From contig CAYGUI010000009.1 in assembly GCA_964353115.1 (NCBI GenBank), positions 1 to 33,940 of the forward strand: DNA of 33,940 nt, in the 5' to 3' direction. Below are positions 7,404-16,965 of this stretch, in pieces. The notes under the pieces were generated by a model, which was not told the DNA's origin, made no database searches, and worked only from the letters and a program-made list of their open reading frames with translations. Source of the DNA: CAYGUI01 sp964353115. Lineage in GTDB: Bacteria > Pseudomonadota > Gammaproteobacteria > JAGOUU01. Within the stretch, counting starts at the first letter, position 1. The number at the start of each line of letters is the position of its first letter. The translations under genes were made by a program, and so were the position numbers.

Positions 7404-8417
7404 TTATTTAAATTGACGTAAAAAATCGAGATTATTTTCAAAATTCAGGCGAATATCTGGAATTTTATAATCTAGCATTGCAAACCTATCAATCCCCATT
7501 CCAAAAGCAAAACCAGAATATTTTTCTGGATCAATATTAACTGCTCGCAGCACATTAGGATGAACCATGCCACAGCCTAAAACTTCCAACCATCCTGTAT
7601 TTGAACAAACCCGACAACCTTTTTTATTACAGTGAATGCATTCAACATCAACTTCTGCCGATGGCTCAGTAAATGGAAAATGAGAAGCACGAAAACGAAC
7701 ACTTAACTTCTCTCCAAAAAAACTTTTTAAAAAATGCTCTAACAACCCCTTTAAATCAGCAAAAGTTGTTTTATCATCAACAACCAATCCTTCTAATTGG
7801 TGAAACATAGGAGTATGAGTTATGTCAGAATCGCTACGATAAACTTTACCAGGTGCAATTAATCTAAACGGCGGCTTTCCATTTTGCATTGCATGAATTT
7901 GTACAGATGAAGTATGGCTACGTAATAATTTTTTATTTTCAAAATAAAAAGTATCATGCATGTCACGTGATGGATGGTGATCTGGTGTATTTAGAGATTC
8001 AAAATTATAAAATTCTGTCTCAATTTCTGGACCATATGCCAAATCAAATCCAAGAGACATAAATAATTCACAAAGCTTATTAGTAGTTAATGTAATAGGA
8101 TGAATGCTTCCTTTATTTATATTTCTACCAGGCAATGTAACATCTATTTTTTCAGATGCTAATTTTTTATTTAAACTCTCAGTTTCTAATAATTCTTTTT
8201 TTGAATTAAGACTATTTTTTATTTCTTCTTTGGCAATATTTACTTCTTGACCAAATTTAGGGCGTAAAGCAGGATCTAATTTTCCAAGCTCTTTTAAAAC
8301 TTCAGTTAACGCCCCTTTTTTTCCCAAATATTCAATACGTAATTCTTCGATAGCAGATAATGTATCTGCCTGTGATATTTTTTCTAGTGCTGATAATTTT
8401 ATTGACGTGATATCCAT
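7404..8417 (-). CDS. pheS: phenylalanyl-tRNA synthetase alpha subunit
   Basis: Catalytic alpha subunit of PheRS. The 337-residue protein has an N-terminal coiled-coil tRNA-binding arm (about 1-85), class II motif 2 around YRSDSDITHTPMFHQLEG, FRASHFPFTEPSAEVDV, and motif 3 GFAFGMGIDRFAML near the C-terminus. I chose ATG 8417; a TTG two codons upstream is possible. The preceding 135 bp after rplT are filled with palindromic repeats rather than the Phe-rich pheM leader and attenuator seen in E. coli, so control of pheST here must differ. Confidence 0.96.
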   Translation of the reverse strand: MDITSIKLSALEKISQADTLSAIEELRIEYLGKKGALTEVLKELGKLDPALRPKFGQEVNIAKEEIKNSLNSKKELLETESLNKKLASEKIDVTLPGRNINKGSIHPITLTTNKLCELFMSLGFDLAYGPEIETEFYNFESLNTPDHHPSRDMHDTFYFENKKLLRSHTSSVQIHAMQNGKPPFRLIAPGKVYRSDSDITHTPMFHQLEGLVVDDKTTFADLKGLLEHFLKSFFGEKLSVRFRASHFPFTEPSAEVDVECIHCNKKGCRVCSNTGWLEVLGCGMVHPNVLRAVNIDPEKYSGFAFGMGIDRFAMLDYKIPDIRLNFENNLDFLRQFK

Positions 8418-8439
8418 TAACAAACCCGTGCTTTATATA

Positions 8440-8542
8440 GCGTCATTCCCGCGATATAGTCTAATTCCCGCGATATCGCGTCATTCCCGCGCAGGCGGGA
8501 ATCCAGATCTTTTAACTAGATTCCCGCCTTCACGGGAATGAC
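8440..8542. repeat. cluster of TCATTCCCGC palindromic repeats
   Basis: Three copies of a GTCATTCCCGC / CTAATTCCCGC core start near 8441, 8461 and 8480. The last is a full palindrome: 8480-8503 and 8519-8542 are near-perfect reverse complements around a loop containing TTTTAACTA. It fills the rplT-pheS gap and, transcribed leftward, would form a strong G+C-rich hairpin, possibly acting as an RNA-stability element or weak attenuator. The same core recurs at 27582-27601. Confidence 0.8.
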
Positions 8543-8552
8543 AGATTCTGTA

Positions 8553-8906
8553 TTATACAGAGCCTTTTACAACTTCAACAATCTTAGCAAATGCTTCTTT
8601 TTCATGCACTGCTAAGTGAGCTAATGCTTTACGATCAATTTCGATATTAGCTTTATTTAAACCACTAATAAATTGACTATAAGAAACACCTAATTGTCTT
8701 GTTGCAGCATTGATTCGAACGATCCATAAAGATCTGAACTGTCTTTTACGTTGTTTACGATCACGATAAGCATATTGACCAGCTTTAATTACCGCTTGTT
8801 TTGCAACACGATAAACACGACTACGCGCACCATAATAACCACGCGCGGCTTTTAATATTTTTTTATGCTTTCTACGGGCGTTTACGCCTCTTTTTACTCT
8901 TGCCAT
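8553..8906 (-). CDS. rplT: 50S ribosomal protein L20
   Basis: L20 binds 23S rRNA early in 50S assembly and, in many bacteria, represses its own operon. The 117-residue product is the usual length, with the basic N-terminal extension (MARVKRGVNARRKHKKILK) and conserved ARGYYGARSRVYR and QFRSLWIVRINAA segments. AGAGAGG lies 5 nt before the ATG. It is 12 bp after rpmI in the standard infC-rpmI-rplT order. Confidence 0.98.
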   Translation of the reverse strand: MARVKRGVNARRKHKKILKAARGYYGARSRVYRVAKQAVIKAGQYAYRDRKQRKRQFRSLWIVRINAATRQLGVSYSQFISGLNKANIEIDRKALAHLAVHEKEAFAKIVEVVKGSV

Positions 8907-8918
8907 TCTAAACCTCTC

Positions 8919-9122
8919 TTAAGCCTTATTTAATAATTTTTTTACTTCCATTACATCACTACTATGAACTTGTTTTAAACCTCTAAGATGACGTTTACGC
9001 TTAGCAGATTTTTTAGTTAATATGTGACGCATATGAGAAGGCTTATGTTTAGCCTGACCATTAGCTTTCATTTTAAAGCGCTTTGCAGCACCTTTATGAG
9101 TTTTTAATTTTTTATTCGCCAT
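8919..9122 (-). CDS. rpmI: 50S ribosomal protein L35
   Basis: Small basic 50S protein of 67 residues beginning MANKKLKTHKGAAKRFK, with the conserved RHILTKKSAKRKRHLRG. ATG 9122 is preceded by GGAG with 8-nt spacing, so a longer in-frame reading to 9155 is unlikely. It sits between infC and rplT; L20 translational repression commonly acts at the infC-rpmI junction, though I cannot define an operator here. Confidence 0.97.
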   Translation of the reverse strand: MANKKLKTHKGAAKRFKMKANGQAKHKPSHMRHILTKKSAKRKRHLRGLKQVHSSDVMEVKKLLNKA

Positions 9123-9181
9123 ATTTTTTTCTCCAATTTTAACAGCTTGAAGCATATGGAAAGCTTCTTCGCATGTTTAAT

Positions 9182-9721
9182 TTACTTTTTTCTAACTGGT
9201 GCAAAAACCGCAATAATTTGTCTTCCTTCAAATTTTGGCTCTTGCTCAACAACTGCAACATTTGCAGTTTCATCCTTAATTTTATCTACTAATTTTCTAC
9301 CAAGCTCAGTATGTGCTAATTCACGACCTCTGAATCTTACAACTACCTTAACTCGATCACCATCAGCAATAAATTCTAATAATTTTTTAATTTTAATCCC
9401 AACGTCACCATCATCAGTACCTGGGCGAAACTTAAGCTCTTTAACTTTTGTTTTCTTCTGCTTAGATTGAGATTCTTTTTGCTTTTTCTTCTTATCGTAA
9501 ACAAATTTACCATAATCCATGATTCGACATACCGGAGGATCAGAATCAGCTACCATTTCTACCAAATCTAAATCAGCAGCAGTCGCTGCAGCTAGTGCTT
9601 CATCTATATTAACAACACCTACCTGCTCTCCGTCTGCGCCTATTAATCTTACTTTTTTTGCTCTTATATTACCGTTTATACGTGCTTTTTTTTGAGCTGG
9701 CTTGAAAGACCGTTTTATAAT
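9182..9721 (-). CDS. infC: translation initiation factor IF-3 (ATT start)
   Basis: IF-3 binds the 30S subunit and checks start codons. The 179-residue product has the N-domain (KARINGNIRAKKVRLIGADGEQ...DLVEM...PPVCRIMDYGKF), a lysine-rich linker and the C-domain (VKELKFRPGT...VKVVVRFRGREL). No ATG, GTG or TTG fits the true N-terminus. The frame opens at ATT (9721-9719) after GGGGG, matching the rare AUU start through which IF-3 represses itself in E. coli. Spacing to ATT is short (3 nt); ATA at 9718 is an alternative. It lies 25 bp after the thrS stop. Confidence 0.93.
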   Translation of the reverse strand: MIKRSFKPAQKKARINGNIRAKKVRLIGADGEQVGVVNIDEALAAATAADLDLVEMVADSDPPVCRIMDYGKFVYDKKKKQKESQSKQKKTKVKELKFRPGTDDGDVGIKIKKLLEFIADGDRVKVVVRFRGRELAHTELGRKLVDKIKDETANVAVVEQEPKFEGRQIIAVFAPVRKK

Positions 9722-9746
9722 TAACCCCCGTTAACTCTGAAATTTA

Positions 9747-11654
9747 TTACTTTTTGCTTTGTATTTCTTCTTGTATTTTTTCAATAAATTCATCAAGTTG
9801 AATACTACCTAAATCTTCACCATTTTGCCGCCTTACAGAAACTTGATTATTTTCAAGCTCTTGGTCTCCAATAATTAATAAAAATGGCACCTTCTGTAAC
9901 GTATGCTGGCGAATTTTAAAACCTATTTTTTCATTACGAAAATCGGACTCGACTCGCAACCCATAATTATACAAGCTTTGATAAATTTTTTCAGCATATT
10001 TTTGTTGCTTTTCTGAGATATTTAACACAACAACTTGTACAGGAGATAGCCAAACTGGCAGCTTACCAGCATAATGCTCCAACAATATTCCAATAAACCG
10101 CTCTAAAGTACCTAATATTGCTCGATGCAACATAACAGGAGTTTTTTTCTGATTATCTTCAGCAACATAGCTAGCACCAAGTCTCTCCGGCATAGAAAAA
10201 TCAAGCTGTAAAGTGCCTAACTGCCATACTCGACCTAAACAATCCTTAAATGAGTATTCTACTTTAGGACCATAAAAAGCCCCTTCGCCTGGCTGCTCTT
10301 CCCAAGGATGACCTGTTGCATCAAGAACATTAGCTAATTTTTTTTCAGCCAAATCCCATAATTCATCACTTCCCACTCGTTTTTCTGGGCGAGTAGATAG
10401 TTTTATTGTCATTTCAGTAAAACCAAAATCAGCATAAACTTCTTTTGCCATATCATAAAAAGCCGCAGCTTCTGGCTCTATTTGCTCTTCAGTGCAAAAT
10501 ATATGCCCATCATCTTGTACAAAAGAACGAACTCGCAAAATACCGTGTAAACTACCAGATAACTCATTACGGTGGCAACAACCAAATTCAGCGAATCGAA
10601 GAGGCAAATCACGATAACTATGCGACTTGTTATTAAAAACTTCCACATGTAATGGACAGCTCATGGGCTTAACAGCAGAAATTCTTTCGTCAATTTCTGT
10701 GGTATACATGTCATTAAAGAATTTTTCCCAATGACCTGATTTTTCCCATAACAATCGGTCTGCCATTAATGGCGTATTTATTTCTTGATACCCATGATCT
10801 TTATATTTTTTAACCATGTACTGCCGAATAGCTTGATTTAACGCCCAACCTTTTGGATGCCAAAAAACCATACCAGGAGCTTCATTTTGTAAATGAAATA
10901 AATCTAAATCTTTAGCAATTTTACGATGATCACGTTTTTTTGCTTCTTCAATTCGATGCAAATATTCTTTTAGATCATTTTTATCGCCCCAAGCTGTACC
11001 ATAAATACGCTGTAGCATTTCATTACTTGAATCACCACGCCAATAAGCACCAGCTACTTTCGTAAGCTTAAATACTTTCAATAGGCCTGTATTTGGTACA
11101 TGCGGACCACGGCAAAGATCAGTAAAGTCTCCTTGCTTATACAAAGATAAAATTTCAGATTGCGGAATATCTTTAATAATTTCTGCTTTATATTTTTCAC
11201 CCTGCTCTTCAAAAAATTTAATAGCATCGTCACGCGATAACTCAAATCTTTCAACAGCTATGCCTTCTTTGACGATTTTTTTCATTTCAGCTTCTATAGC
11301 ATCAAAATTTTCTATTGAAAATCCTGGTGGATAATAAAAATCATAATAAAAACCATCTTCAATAACCGGACCAATAGTGACCTGAACATCAGGATAAAGT
11401 CTCTTTACTGCATGAGCTAATAAATGAGCTGTAGAATGACGGATAACTTCAACACCTAGTTCATCACGACCAGTTATAATTGATAAATTACTATCTTGTG
11501 AAATTTCGGAACTTAAATCTACCAACTGATCATTTATTTTAGCAGCCAAAGCAACGCGTGCTAGACCAGGTCCAATAGATTCTGCAACTTGCAATGCAGT
11601 AACAGAAGATTCAAATTCTTTTTTAGTTTTATCCGGTAAAGTAATAACTACCAT
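9747..11654 (-). CDS. thrS: threonyl-tRNA synthetase
   Basis: Class II synthetase charging tRNA-Thr, with editing of Ser-tRNA-Thr. The 635-residue product has an N-terminal TGS domain (1-61), editing domain with HSTAHLLAHAV (HxxxH), catalytic core with the zinc cysteine in MSCPLHVEVF and class II motifs (RFAEFG..HRNE; LHRAILGTLERF), and the C-terminal anticodon-binding domain (from about VWLSPVQV). GAGG lies 5-6 nt before the ATG. tRNA-Val ends 16 bp upstream on the same strand, leaving little room for a separate promoter or for the long regulatory leader known in E. coli. Confidence 0.98.
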   Translation of the reverse strand: MVVITLPDKTKKEFESSVTALQVAESIGPGLARVALAAKINDQLVDLSSEISQDSNLSIITGRDELGVEVIRHSTAHLLAHAVKRLYPDVQVTIGPVIEDGFYYDFYYPPGFSIENFDAIEAEMKKIVKEGIAVERFELSRDDAIKFFEEQGEKYKAEIIKDIPQSEILSLYKQGDFTDLCRGPHVPNTGLLKVFKLTKVAGAYWRGDSSNEMLQRIYGTAWGDKNDLKEYLHRIEEAKKRDHRKIAKDLDLFHLQNEAPGMVFWHPKGWALNQAIRQYMVKKYKDHGYQEINTPLMADRLLWEKSGHWEKFFNDMYTTEIDERISAVKPMSCPLHVEVFNNKSHSYRDLPLRFAEFGCCHRNELSGSLHGILRVRSFVQDDGHIFCTEEQIEPEAAAFYDMAKEVYADFGFTEMTIKLSTRPEKRVGSDELWDLAEKKLANVLDATGHPWEEQPGEGAFYGPKVEYSFKDCLGRVWQLGTLQLDFSMPERLGASYVAEDNQKKTPVMLHRAILGTLERFIGILLEHYAGKLPVWLSPVQVVVLNISEKQQKYAEKIYQSLYNYGLRVESDFRNEKIGFKIRQHTLQKVPFLLIIGDQELENNQVSVRRQNGEDLGSIQLDEFIEKIQEEIQSKK

Positions 11655-11670
11655 AGTTCCTCTGGGAATT

Positions 11671-11747
11671 TGGTAGGCACGATTGGATTCGAACCAACGA
11701 CCCCCACCATGTCAAGGTGATGCTCTAACCAACTGAGCTACGTGCCT
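11671..11747 (-). tRNA. tRNA-Val(GAC)
   Basis: On the minus strand: acceptor AGGCACG / CGTGCCT, D-arm GCTCAGTTGGTTAGAGC, anticodon stem TCACC / GGTGG with loop TTGACAT (anticodon GAC, reading GUC/GUU), T-arm GTTGG TTCGAAT CCAAT, discriminator A and an encoded CCA. Its first two bases overlap the nuoN stop codon (11746-11748), so the transcript of the nuo operon must be processed to yield it. Confidence 0.96.
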
Positions 11748-13179
11748 ATAAAAACGCTAATTTACAAATATATATACCAAATTGGGCAAATATCCCTAAT
11801 AATATTACAAATAAAGTATTAATGCTAAACATTATTTTATTGCAACCAGATATTTCTACTGGCTCAAAATTTTCTGGCTTTTCAAAATACATTAACCATA
11901 CTACTCTAAGATAGTAAAAAGAACCTATTACAGACATTATTAAAGCAAAAAGTGACAAATAAATATGGTTATTTTTTATTAATTGCTCAAGTATAAAAAA
12001 TTTAGCAAAAAATCCAGAAAAAGGTGGTATGCCAGCCATTGAAAACATACCTACAAGCAACAATAAAGCCATATATGGACTACGTATACTAAGACCTCTA
12101 AAATCTTCCACCAAATCAGATTCATAATCATTACTACTTAAAAGTATAACGGCTCCAAAAGCAACTAGCGTCATCAGTGCGTAAGAAACTACGTAAAACA
12201 ACGAAGCCGATGCGCCGTCTTTGCTAAAAATTACTAATCCTAAAATAAAGAATCCCATGTGCGATATAGAGGAATAAGCAAGCATGCGCTTAATATTTTT
12301 TTGCACAATTGCCATTATATTACCAACAAAAATAGCTGATATACCTAAAAATTCTATAAAATAGCTGAATTTAACAAAATCAGCAGGTACTACCTCATAA
12401 ATTAGTCTAAATGCAAATCCTGCAGCTGCTAATTTGGATGAAGTTGAAATAAAACTTGCAATGCTATTATTGGCACCTTGATAAACATCTGGCATCCAAA
12501 AATGAAAAGGCGCAAGACCTAATTTAAAAGCAATGGCAATAAGTATGAATATATAAGAAAACGATAAAACTATATACTTTGTAGTCCCTATATTTTCTGC
12601 TAAAAATTTAGAAACATCTACTAATTGTAAACTATTAGTTAAACCAAATAATAAAGAGATTCCATATAATAATAATCCAGATGCAATAGCACCTGTTAAA
12701 AAGTATTTCATTGCAGCTTCAATAGCCAATGATGTTCTAGTCATTGCAACTAAAGCATATAAAGAAATAGAAAATACTTCTAATCCTAAATAACTCGTTA
12801 GCATATTTTTTGATGAAACTAAAATAAACATCCCAAGCATAGAAAACAACATTAAAGATAAAAACTCTCCATGAGAAACTTTACGCTCGCTTAAATAATG
12901 TCGCGAATAACATATAGTTACAAATGTTGTAATTGTTATAACAAACTTTAAGACAGCTGATAAATTATCAACTACTAATTGCCCAGAAAATATTAAAGAA
13001 TTAACATTGAAATTATTTATACCGACAGAGGACAAAATAATTAGCAATAAAAATAAAGTCAAAGAAATAGCACCATTGCTTGTGATCTTATTGAAAACAC
13101 TTATCAATAAAATAAACAACGCGCTGCATAATGTAAGTATTTCAGGTAAAGATAATTTTAAATCTATTAATTCAATCAT
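11746..13179 (-). CDS. nuoN: NADH-quinone oxidoreductase subunit N
   Basis: Membrane antiporter-like proton-pumping subunit of complex I. The 477-residue, highly hydrophobic protein shows repeated transmembrane helices and the Mrp-antiporter core (MKYFLTGAIASGLLLYG, KLGLAPFHFWMPDVYQGA, NIKRMLAYSSISHMGF). The start overlaps the nuoM stop as ATGA (13176-13179). It is last in the nuo operon and its stop codon overlaps tRNA-Val. Confidence 0.97.
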   Translation of the reverse strand: MIELIDLKLSLPEILTLCSALFILLISVFNKITSNGAISLTLFLLLIILSSVGINNFNVNSLIFSGQLVVDNLSAVLKFVITITTFVTICYSRHYLSERKVSHGEFLSLMLFSMLGMFILVSSKNMLTSYLGLEVFSISLYALVAMTRTSLAIEAAMKYFLTGAIASGLLLYGISLLFGLTNSLQLVDVSKFLAENIGTTKYIVLSFSYIFILIAIAFKLGLAPFHFWMPDVYQGANNSIASFISTSSKLAAAGFAFRLIYEVVPADFVKFSYFIEFLGISAIFVGNIMAIVQKNIKRMLAYSSISHMGFFILGLVIFSKDGASASLFYVVSYALMTLVAFGAVILLSSNDYESDLVEDFRGLSIRSPYMALLLLVGMFSMAGIPPFSGFFAKFFILEQLIKNNHIYLSLFALIMSVIGSFYYLRVVWLMYFEKPENFEPVEISGCNKIMFSINTLFVILLGIFAQFGIYICKLAFL

Positions 13180-14702
13180 TTTATGGCACCTCGAGCGATA
13201 TTAACAATTTGCTCGGAGCTTTTTTGCATCATATCAGTTAATGGTTTAGGCCAAATACCAAAAAATAATACACTAAAAGCAACTAAAGACAATAGTATTT
13301 TTTCTCGCAAAGTTATATCAACTAAAGCGCTAACATTACTATTTGCAACTTTTCCAAACATAACCTTACGATACATCCACAAAGTAAATGCAGCGCTTAA
13401 AATCAAACTTGTTGCAGCGCAAAATGCGATCCAAAATCCAGCTTGAAGACTTGCAAGCAATACCATGAATTCACCAACAAAACCTGAAGTTCCTGGCAGT
13501 CCAGTATTAGCCATTGCAAGTAACATAAAAAATGCAGCAAAAACTGGCATTACATTTGCAACACCACCATAAGCAGCTATATCACGAGTATGCATTCTGT
13601 CATATAAAACACCAACGCATAAAAATAAACCAGCGGAAATAAAACCGTGGGATATCATTTGTACCATAGCACCTTGAAAACTTAAAACAGCATTATCTAC
13701 ACTTCCAGTATTTTTAATAATCGCAAATACTGCAAAAAAACCTAAAGTTACCAATCCCATATGCGCAATAGACGAATAGGCTATTAATTTTTTCATATCA
13801 GTTTGAACTATAGCAACAAAGCCAATGTAAATTACAGCTATTAAAGATAAAGCTATTATCGCGGGAGCAAAATATAAACTTGCTTGTGGAACTATTGGTA
13901 AACAAAAACGAATAAAACCATAGCCGCCCATCTTAAGCATTATAGCCGCCAGAATTACTGAGCCTCCTGTTGGAGCTTCAACGTGAGCATCGGGCAACCA
14001 AGTATGAACTGGCCACATTGGTATTTTAACTGCAAACGCAGCAAAAAAAGCCCAAAAGATAAATGACTGCATCATAAATGGAATATTGGCACCATACATT
14101 TTAGCAATTTCAAAACTACCAATTTTATTATATAAATAAATTAACGCGACAAGCATTAATACAGAGCCAAGAAAAGTATACAAGAAAAATTTTATAGCAG
14201 CATAAACGCGATTTGGCCCACCCCAAATACCTATTATTAAATACATCGGTATCAACATAGCTTCCCAAAAAACATAGAAAAGCATGGAATCTTGAGCAAA
14301 AAATACTCCATTCATTAAGCCTTCCATTATCAAAAAAGCAGCAAAATATTGTGGTACGTGCTGTGTGATAGATTTTTGACTAGCTAACACAACTAATGCA
14401 GTAGCAAAGGTAGTAAGTATAACTAACGGCAATGATATGCCATCTGTTCCAAGATAATATTCAACTCCTAAAGATCTAATCCAATAAAATTTTTCAACAA
14501 ATTGCATATTTGCTGTACTACTATCAAAATATGCCCATAAAAATAATGAAACAAAAAAAATAGCTATTGATAAAAATAAAGAAAATGTTTTTACAAGCCT
14601 CTCTTGATGCTCTTTATAAAATGCCAATAAAAATAAACCACTTAATATTGGAGACCAAACTATAATACTTAATAATGGTAACTGCGTTATTATGTTCTTC
14701 AT
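13176..14702 (-). CDS. nuoM: NADH-quinone oxidoreductase subunit M
   Basis: Second antiporter-like proton-pumping subunit of complex I, 508 residues. It carries FYVFWEAMLIPMYLIIGIWGG (helix 5 with the conserved glutamate), VKIPMWPVHTWLPDAHVEAPT and DMKKLIAYSSIAHMG, all typical of NuoM, with about 14 hydrophobic segments. It starts 1 bp after the nuoL stop and is coupled to nuoN by a 4-bp overlap. Confidence 0.97.
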   Translation of the reverse strand: MKNIITQLPLLSIIVWSPILSGLFLLAFYKEHQERLVKTFSLFLSIAIFFVSLFLWAYFDSSTANMQFVEKFYWIRSLGVEYYLGTDGISLPLVILTTFATALVVLASQKSITQHVPQYFAAFLIMEGLMNGVFFAQDSMLFYVFWEAMLIPMYLIIGIWGGPNRVYAAIKFFLYTFLGSVLMLVALIYLYNKIGSFEIAKMYGANIPFMMQSFIFWAFFAAFAVKIPMWPVHTWLPDAHVEAPTGGSVILAAIMLKMGGYGFIRFCLPIVPQASLYFAPAIIALSLIAVIYIGFVAIVQTDMKKLIAYSSIAHMGLVTLGFFAVFAIIKNTGSVDNAVLSFQGAMVQMISHGFISAGLFLCVGVLYDRMHTRDIAAYGGVANVMPVFAAFFMLLAMANTGLPGTSGFVGEFMVLLASLQAGFWIAFCAATSLILSAAFTLWMYRKVMFGKVANSNVSALVDITLREKILLSLVAFSVLFFGIWPKPLTDMMQKSSEQIVNIARGAIK

Positions 14703-14703
14703 C

Positions 14704-16656
14704 TTATTTTACCAACCATACAAAAAATACTAACATGCCAATTAACATCGACATTACATAAAAATAAACAAAGCCTAATTGCTTTCCACTTAAATAATTT
14801 GCAAAAGCGCGTATCGATTTGGCACTGCCATTTACTAACAAACCATCAATAATATTTACATCGCCTATTTTCCACAAAACATTTCCAATTTTTTGCGCTG
14901 ATTTTACAAAAACTATTTGATTAAATTTATCAAAATAATAATTATTAATTAAAATTTTGTAAATAAAACTAAATTTATCAGATATTTTTTCTGGTAACTC
15001 AGGTTGTTTTATATATAAATACCAAGTGGATCCGATTCCCAATAAAATCAATAAAAATGGCAAGCTTAAAAAGCTTTCAAATGCCATATTAAAAACACCT
15101 TTAAAATTACTACCAACAATAGCAAGAACATTGTTTTGTGATAAAACTAAAATTGAATTATGGAAATAATTATTTACCCCTGAGAATACTAAATATTTAA
15201 CTCCCAAAATTCCGAGAAATGCTGAAGGAATTGCTAATAAAACTAACGGCAACCACACAACAAAAGGACTTTCATGCAAATGCGATTTTTCCTCTTTTGA
15301 CATCCGCTCTTCACCATGAAAAACCACAAAAAATACTCTAAAAGTATAAATAGCTGTAGCTAAAACACCTGCTAGTACACAAAAATAAGCATAATGAGAA
15401 CCAAAAATTGAAGACTCACCTACTGCTTCTATAATTATATCTTTTGAATAAAATCCGGAAAAAAATGGAAAACCTGCCAAAGCCAACGAACCAATTAAAA
15501 AAGTCCAATAAGTTATTGGCATATATTTTTTAATACCACCCATTTTCCAAATATTTTGCTCATGGTGCATACCAATAATAACTGAACCTGCACCTAAGAA
15601 TAATAATGCTTTAAAAAATGCATGCGTTGCTAAATGAAATATTGCTGCCTGATAAGCAGAAGCCCCTAAAGCAGCAGTCATATAACCTAATTGCGATAAA
15701 GTGGAATATGCAATAACTCGCTTAATATCATTTTGTACTATGCCCAATATCCCCATAAATAAAGCGCCAGTACTTCCGATTATTAATACAAATGAACGAG
15801 CTGTTTCAGAATATTCAAATAATGGCGACATACGAGAAACCATAAAAATACCAGCAGTAACCATTGTTGCTGCATGAATAAGTGCCGAAATAGGAGTTGG
15901 ACCCTCCATTGAATCTGGGAGCCACACATGAAGTGGGATTTGTGCTGACTTACCCATAGCTCCAATAAATAAAAATATACAAATAATAGTCATTATATAT
16001 TCACGTTTTTGCACCGGTATATTAGGGACTTGAGAAAATATATCACTATAGTGCAAACTACCAAAAGTTAATAATATAAATGCAATACCTAATAAAAAGC
16101 CAAAATCACCAACCCTATTTACTAAAAATGCTTTTAAATTAGCGAAAACTGCGCTGTCTTTTTTAAACCAAAAACCAATTAATAAATAAGACACTAAACC
16201 AACACCTTCCCAACCAAAAAACAGCTGCATAAAATTATTGGCCATAACTAACATCAACATCGCAAAAGTAAATAATGATATATAGCTAAAAAATCTCTGA
16301 TATCCATCATCATCTACCATATAACCAATAGAATAAATATGAACCATAAGAGATACAAAAGTAACTATGGTAATCATAATTGCAGTTAAACTATCGATTA
16401 AAAATCCGACTTCAAACTTAAATTTACCAATCGTTGCCCAAGTGTACGCAGTAGCATCAATACCATCACTATTATCTATAACAAAAAATTTAAGAATAAT
16501 TAAAGATAATAAAAATGATATAAAAATACCGGAAATAGTAACTATATGAGCCCCTCGGCGCCCAATATATTTTCCAAATAAACCAGAAATAATTGCCCCA
16601 AATAATGGAAATATTACAGTTGCAACGGCTAAATGATACATAAGTTCTTCTGCCAC
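14704..16656 (-). CDS. nuoL: NADH-quinone oxidoreductase subunit L
   Basis: Distal proton-pumping subunit of complex I; its long C-terminal lateral helix braces the membrane arm. The 650-residue product has FFGWEGVGLVSYLLIGFWF, KSAQIPLHVWLPDSMEGPTP and DIKRVIAYSTLSQLGYM, and a C-terminal hydrophobic anchor. It begins with GTG (16656), supported by AAGGGG about 6 nt upstream; the ATG five codons later lacks such a site. It follows nuoK by 2 bp. Confidence 0.97.
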   Translation of the reverse strand: MAEELMYHLAVATVIFPLFGAIISGLFGKYIGRRGAHIVTISGIFISFLLSLIILKFFVIDNSDGIDATAYTWATIGKFKFEVGFLIDSLTAIMITIVTFVSLMVHIYSIGYMVDDDGYQRFFSYISLFTFAMLMLVMANNFMQLFFGWEGVGLVSYLLIGFWFKKDSAVFANLKAFLVNRVGDFGFLLGIAFILLTFGSLHYSDIFSQVPNIPVQKREYIMTIICIFLFIGAMGKSAQIPLHVWLPDSMEGPTPISALIHAATMVTAGIFMVSRMSPLFEYSETARSFVLIIGSTGALFMGILGIVQNDIKRVIAYSTLSQLGYMTAALGASAYQAAIFHLATHAFFKALLFLGAGSVIIGMHHEQNIWKMGGIKKYMPITYWTFLIGSLALAGFPFFSGFYSKDIIIEAVGESSIFGSHYAYFCVLAGVLATAIYTFRVFFVVFHGEERMSKEEKSHLHESPFVVWLPLVLLAIPSAFLGILGVKYLVFSGVNNYFHNSILVLSQNNVLAIVGSNFKGVFNMAFESFLSLPFLLILLGIGSTWYLYIKQPELPEKISDKFSFIYKILINNYYFDKFNQIVFVKSAQKIGNVLWKIGDVNIIDGLLVNGSAKSIRAFANYLSGKQLGFVYFYVMSMLIGMLVFFVWLVK

Positions 16657-16658
16657 AA

Positions 16659-16964
16659 TTACCCCTTTAATAAATTTAAATCATTAATATTAATTGTTTT
16701 TCGATCTTTAAATAATAAAACAATGATCGCAAGACCTACTGCAGACTCTGCTGCTGCCACAGTAAGAATAAAGAAAACAAAAATTTGCCCATCAATATTT
16801 TTTAAAAAATGCGAGAATGCAATAAAATTAGTATTAACTGCTAATAAAATTAATTCAATACACATTAAAAATGCGATCAAATTTTTGCGATTAAACACCA
16901 TTCCACCAATACCAATGGAAAATAATAATGAACTAAAAATTAAGCAATGACTTAGTGTTAACAT
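16659..16964 (-). CDS. nuoK: NADH-quinone oxidoreductase subunit K
   Basis: Small three-helix membrane subunit of complex I, 101 residues, the normal length. The conserved glutamates in the second and third helices appear in FLMCIELILLAVN and LTVAAAESAVGLAIIV. It lies 1 bp after nuoJ and 2 bp before nuoL. Confidence 0.97.
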   Translation of the reverse strand: MLTLSHCLIFSSLLFSIGIGGMVFNRKNLIAFLMCIELILLAVNTNFIAFSHFLKNIDGQIFVFFILTVAAAESAVGLAIIVLLFKDRKTININDLNLLKG

Positions 16965-16965
16965 T

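Noticed and set aside
8424..8552. pheM-like leader peptide and attenuator
   Set aside because: No start codon followed by a run of Phe codons exists on the minus strand; the hairpins belong to the palindromic repeats.
9147..9470. Plus-strand open frame opposite infC
   Set aside because: It is antisense to conserved IF-3 codons and has serine/leucine-rich shadow composition.
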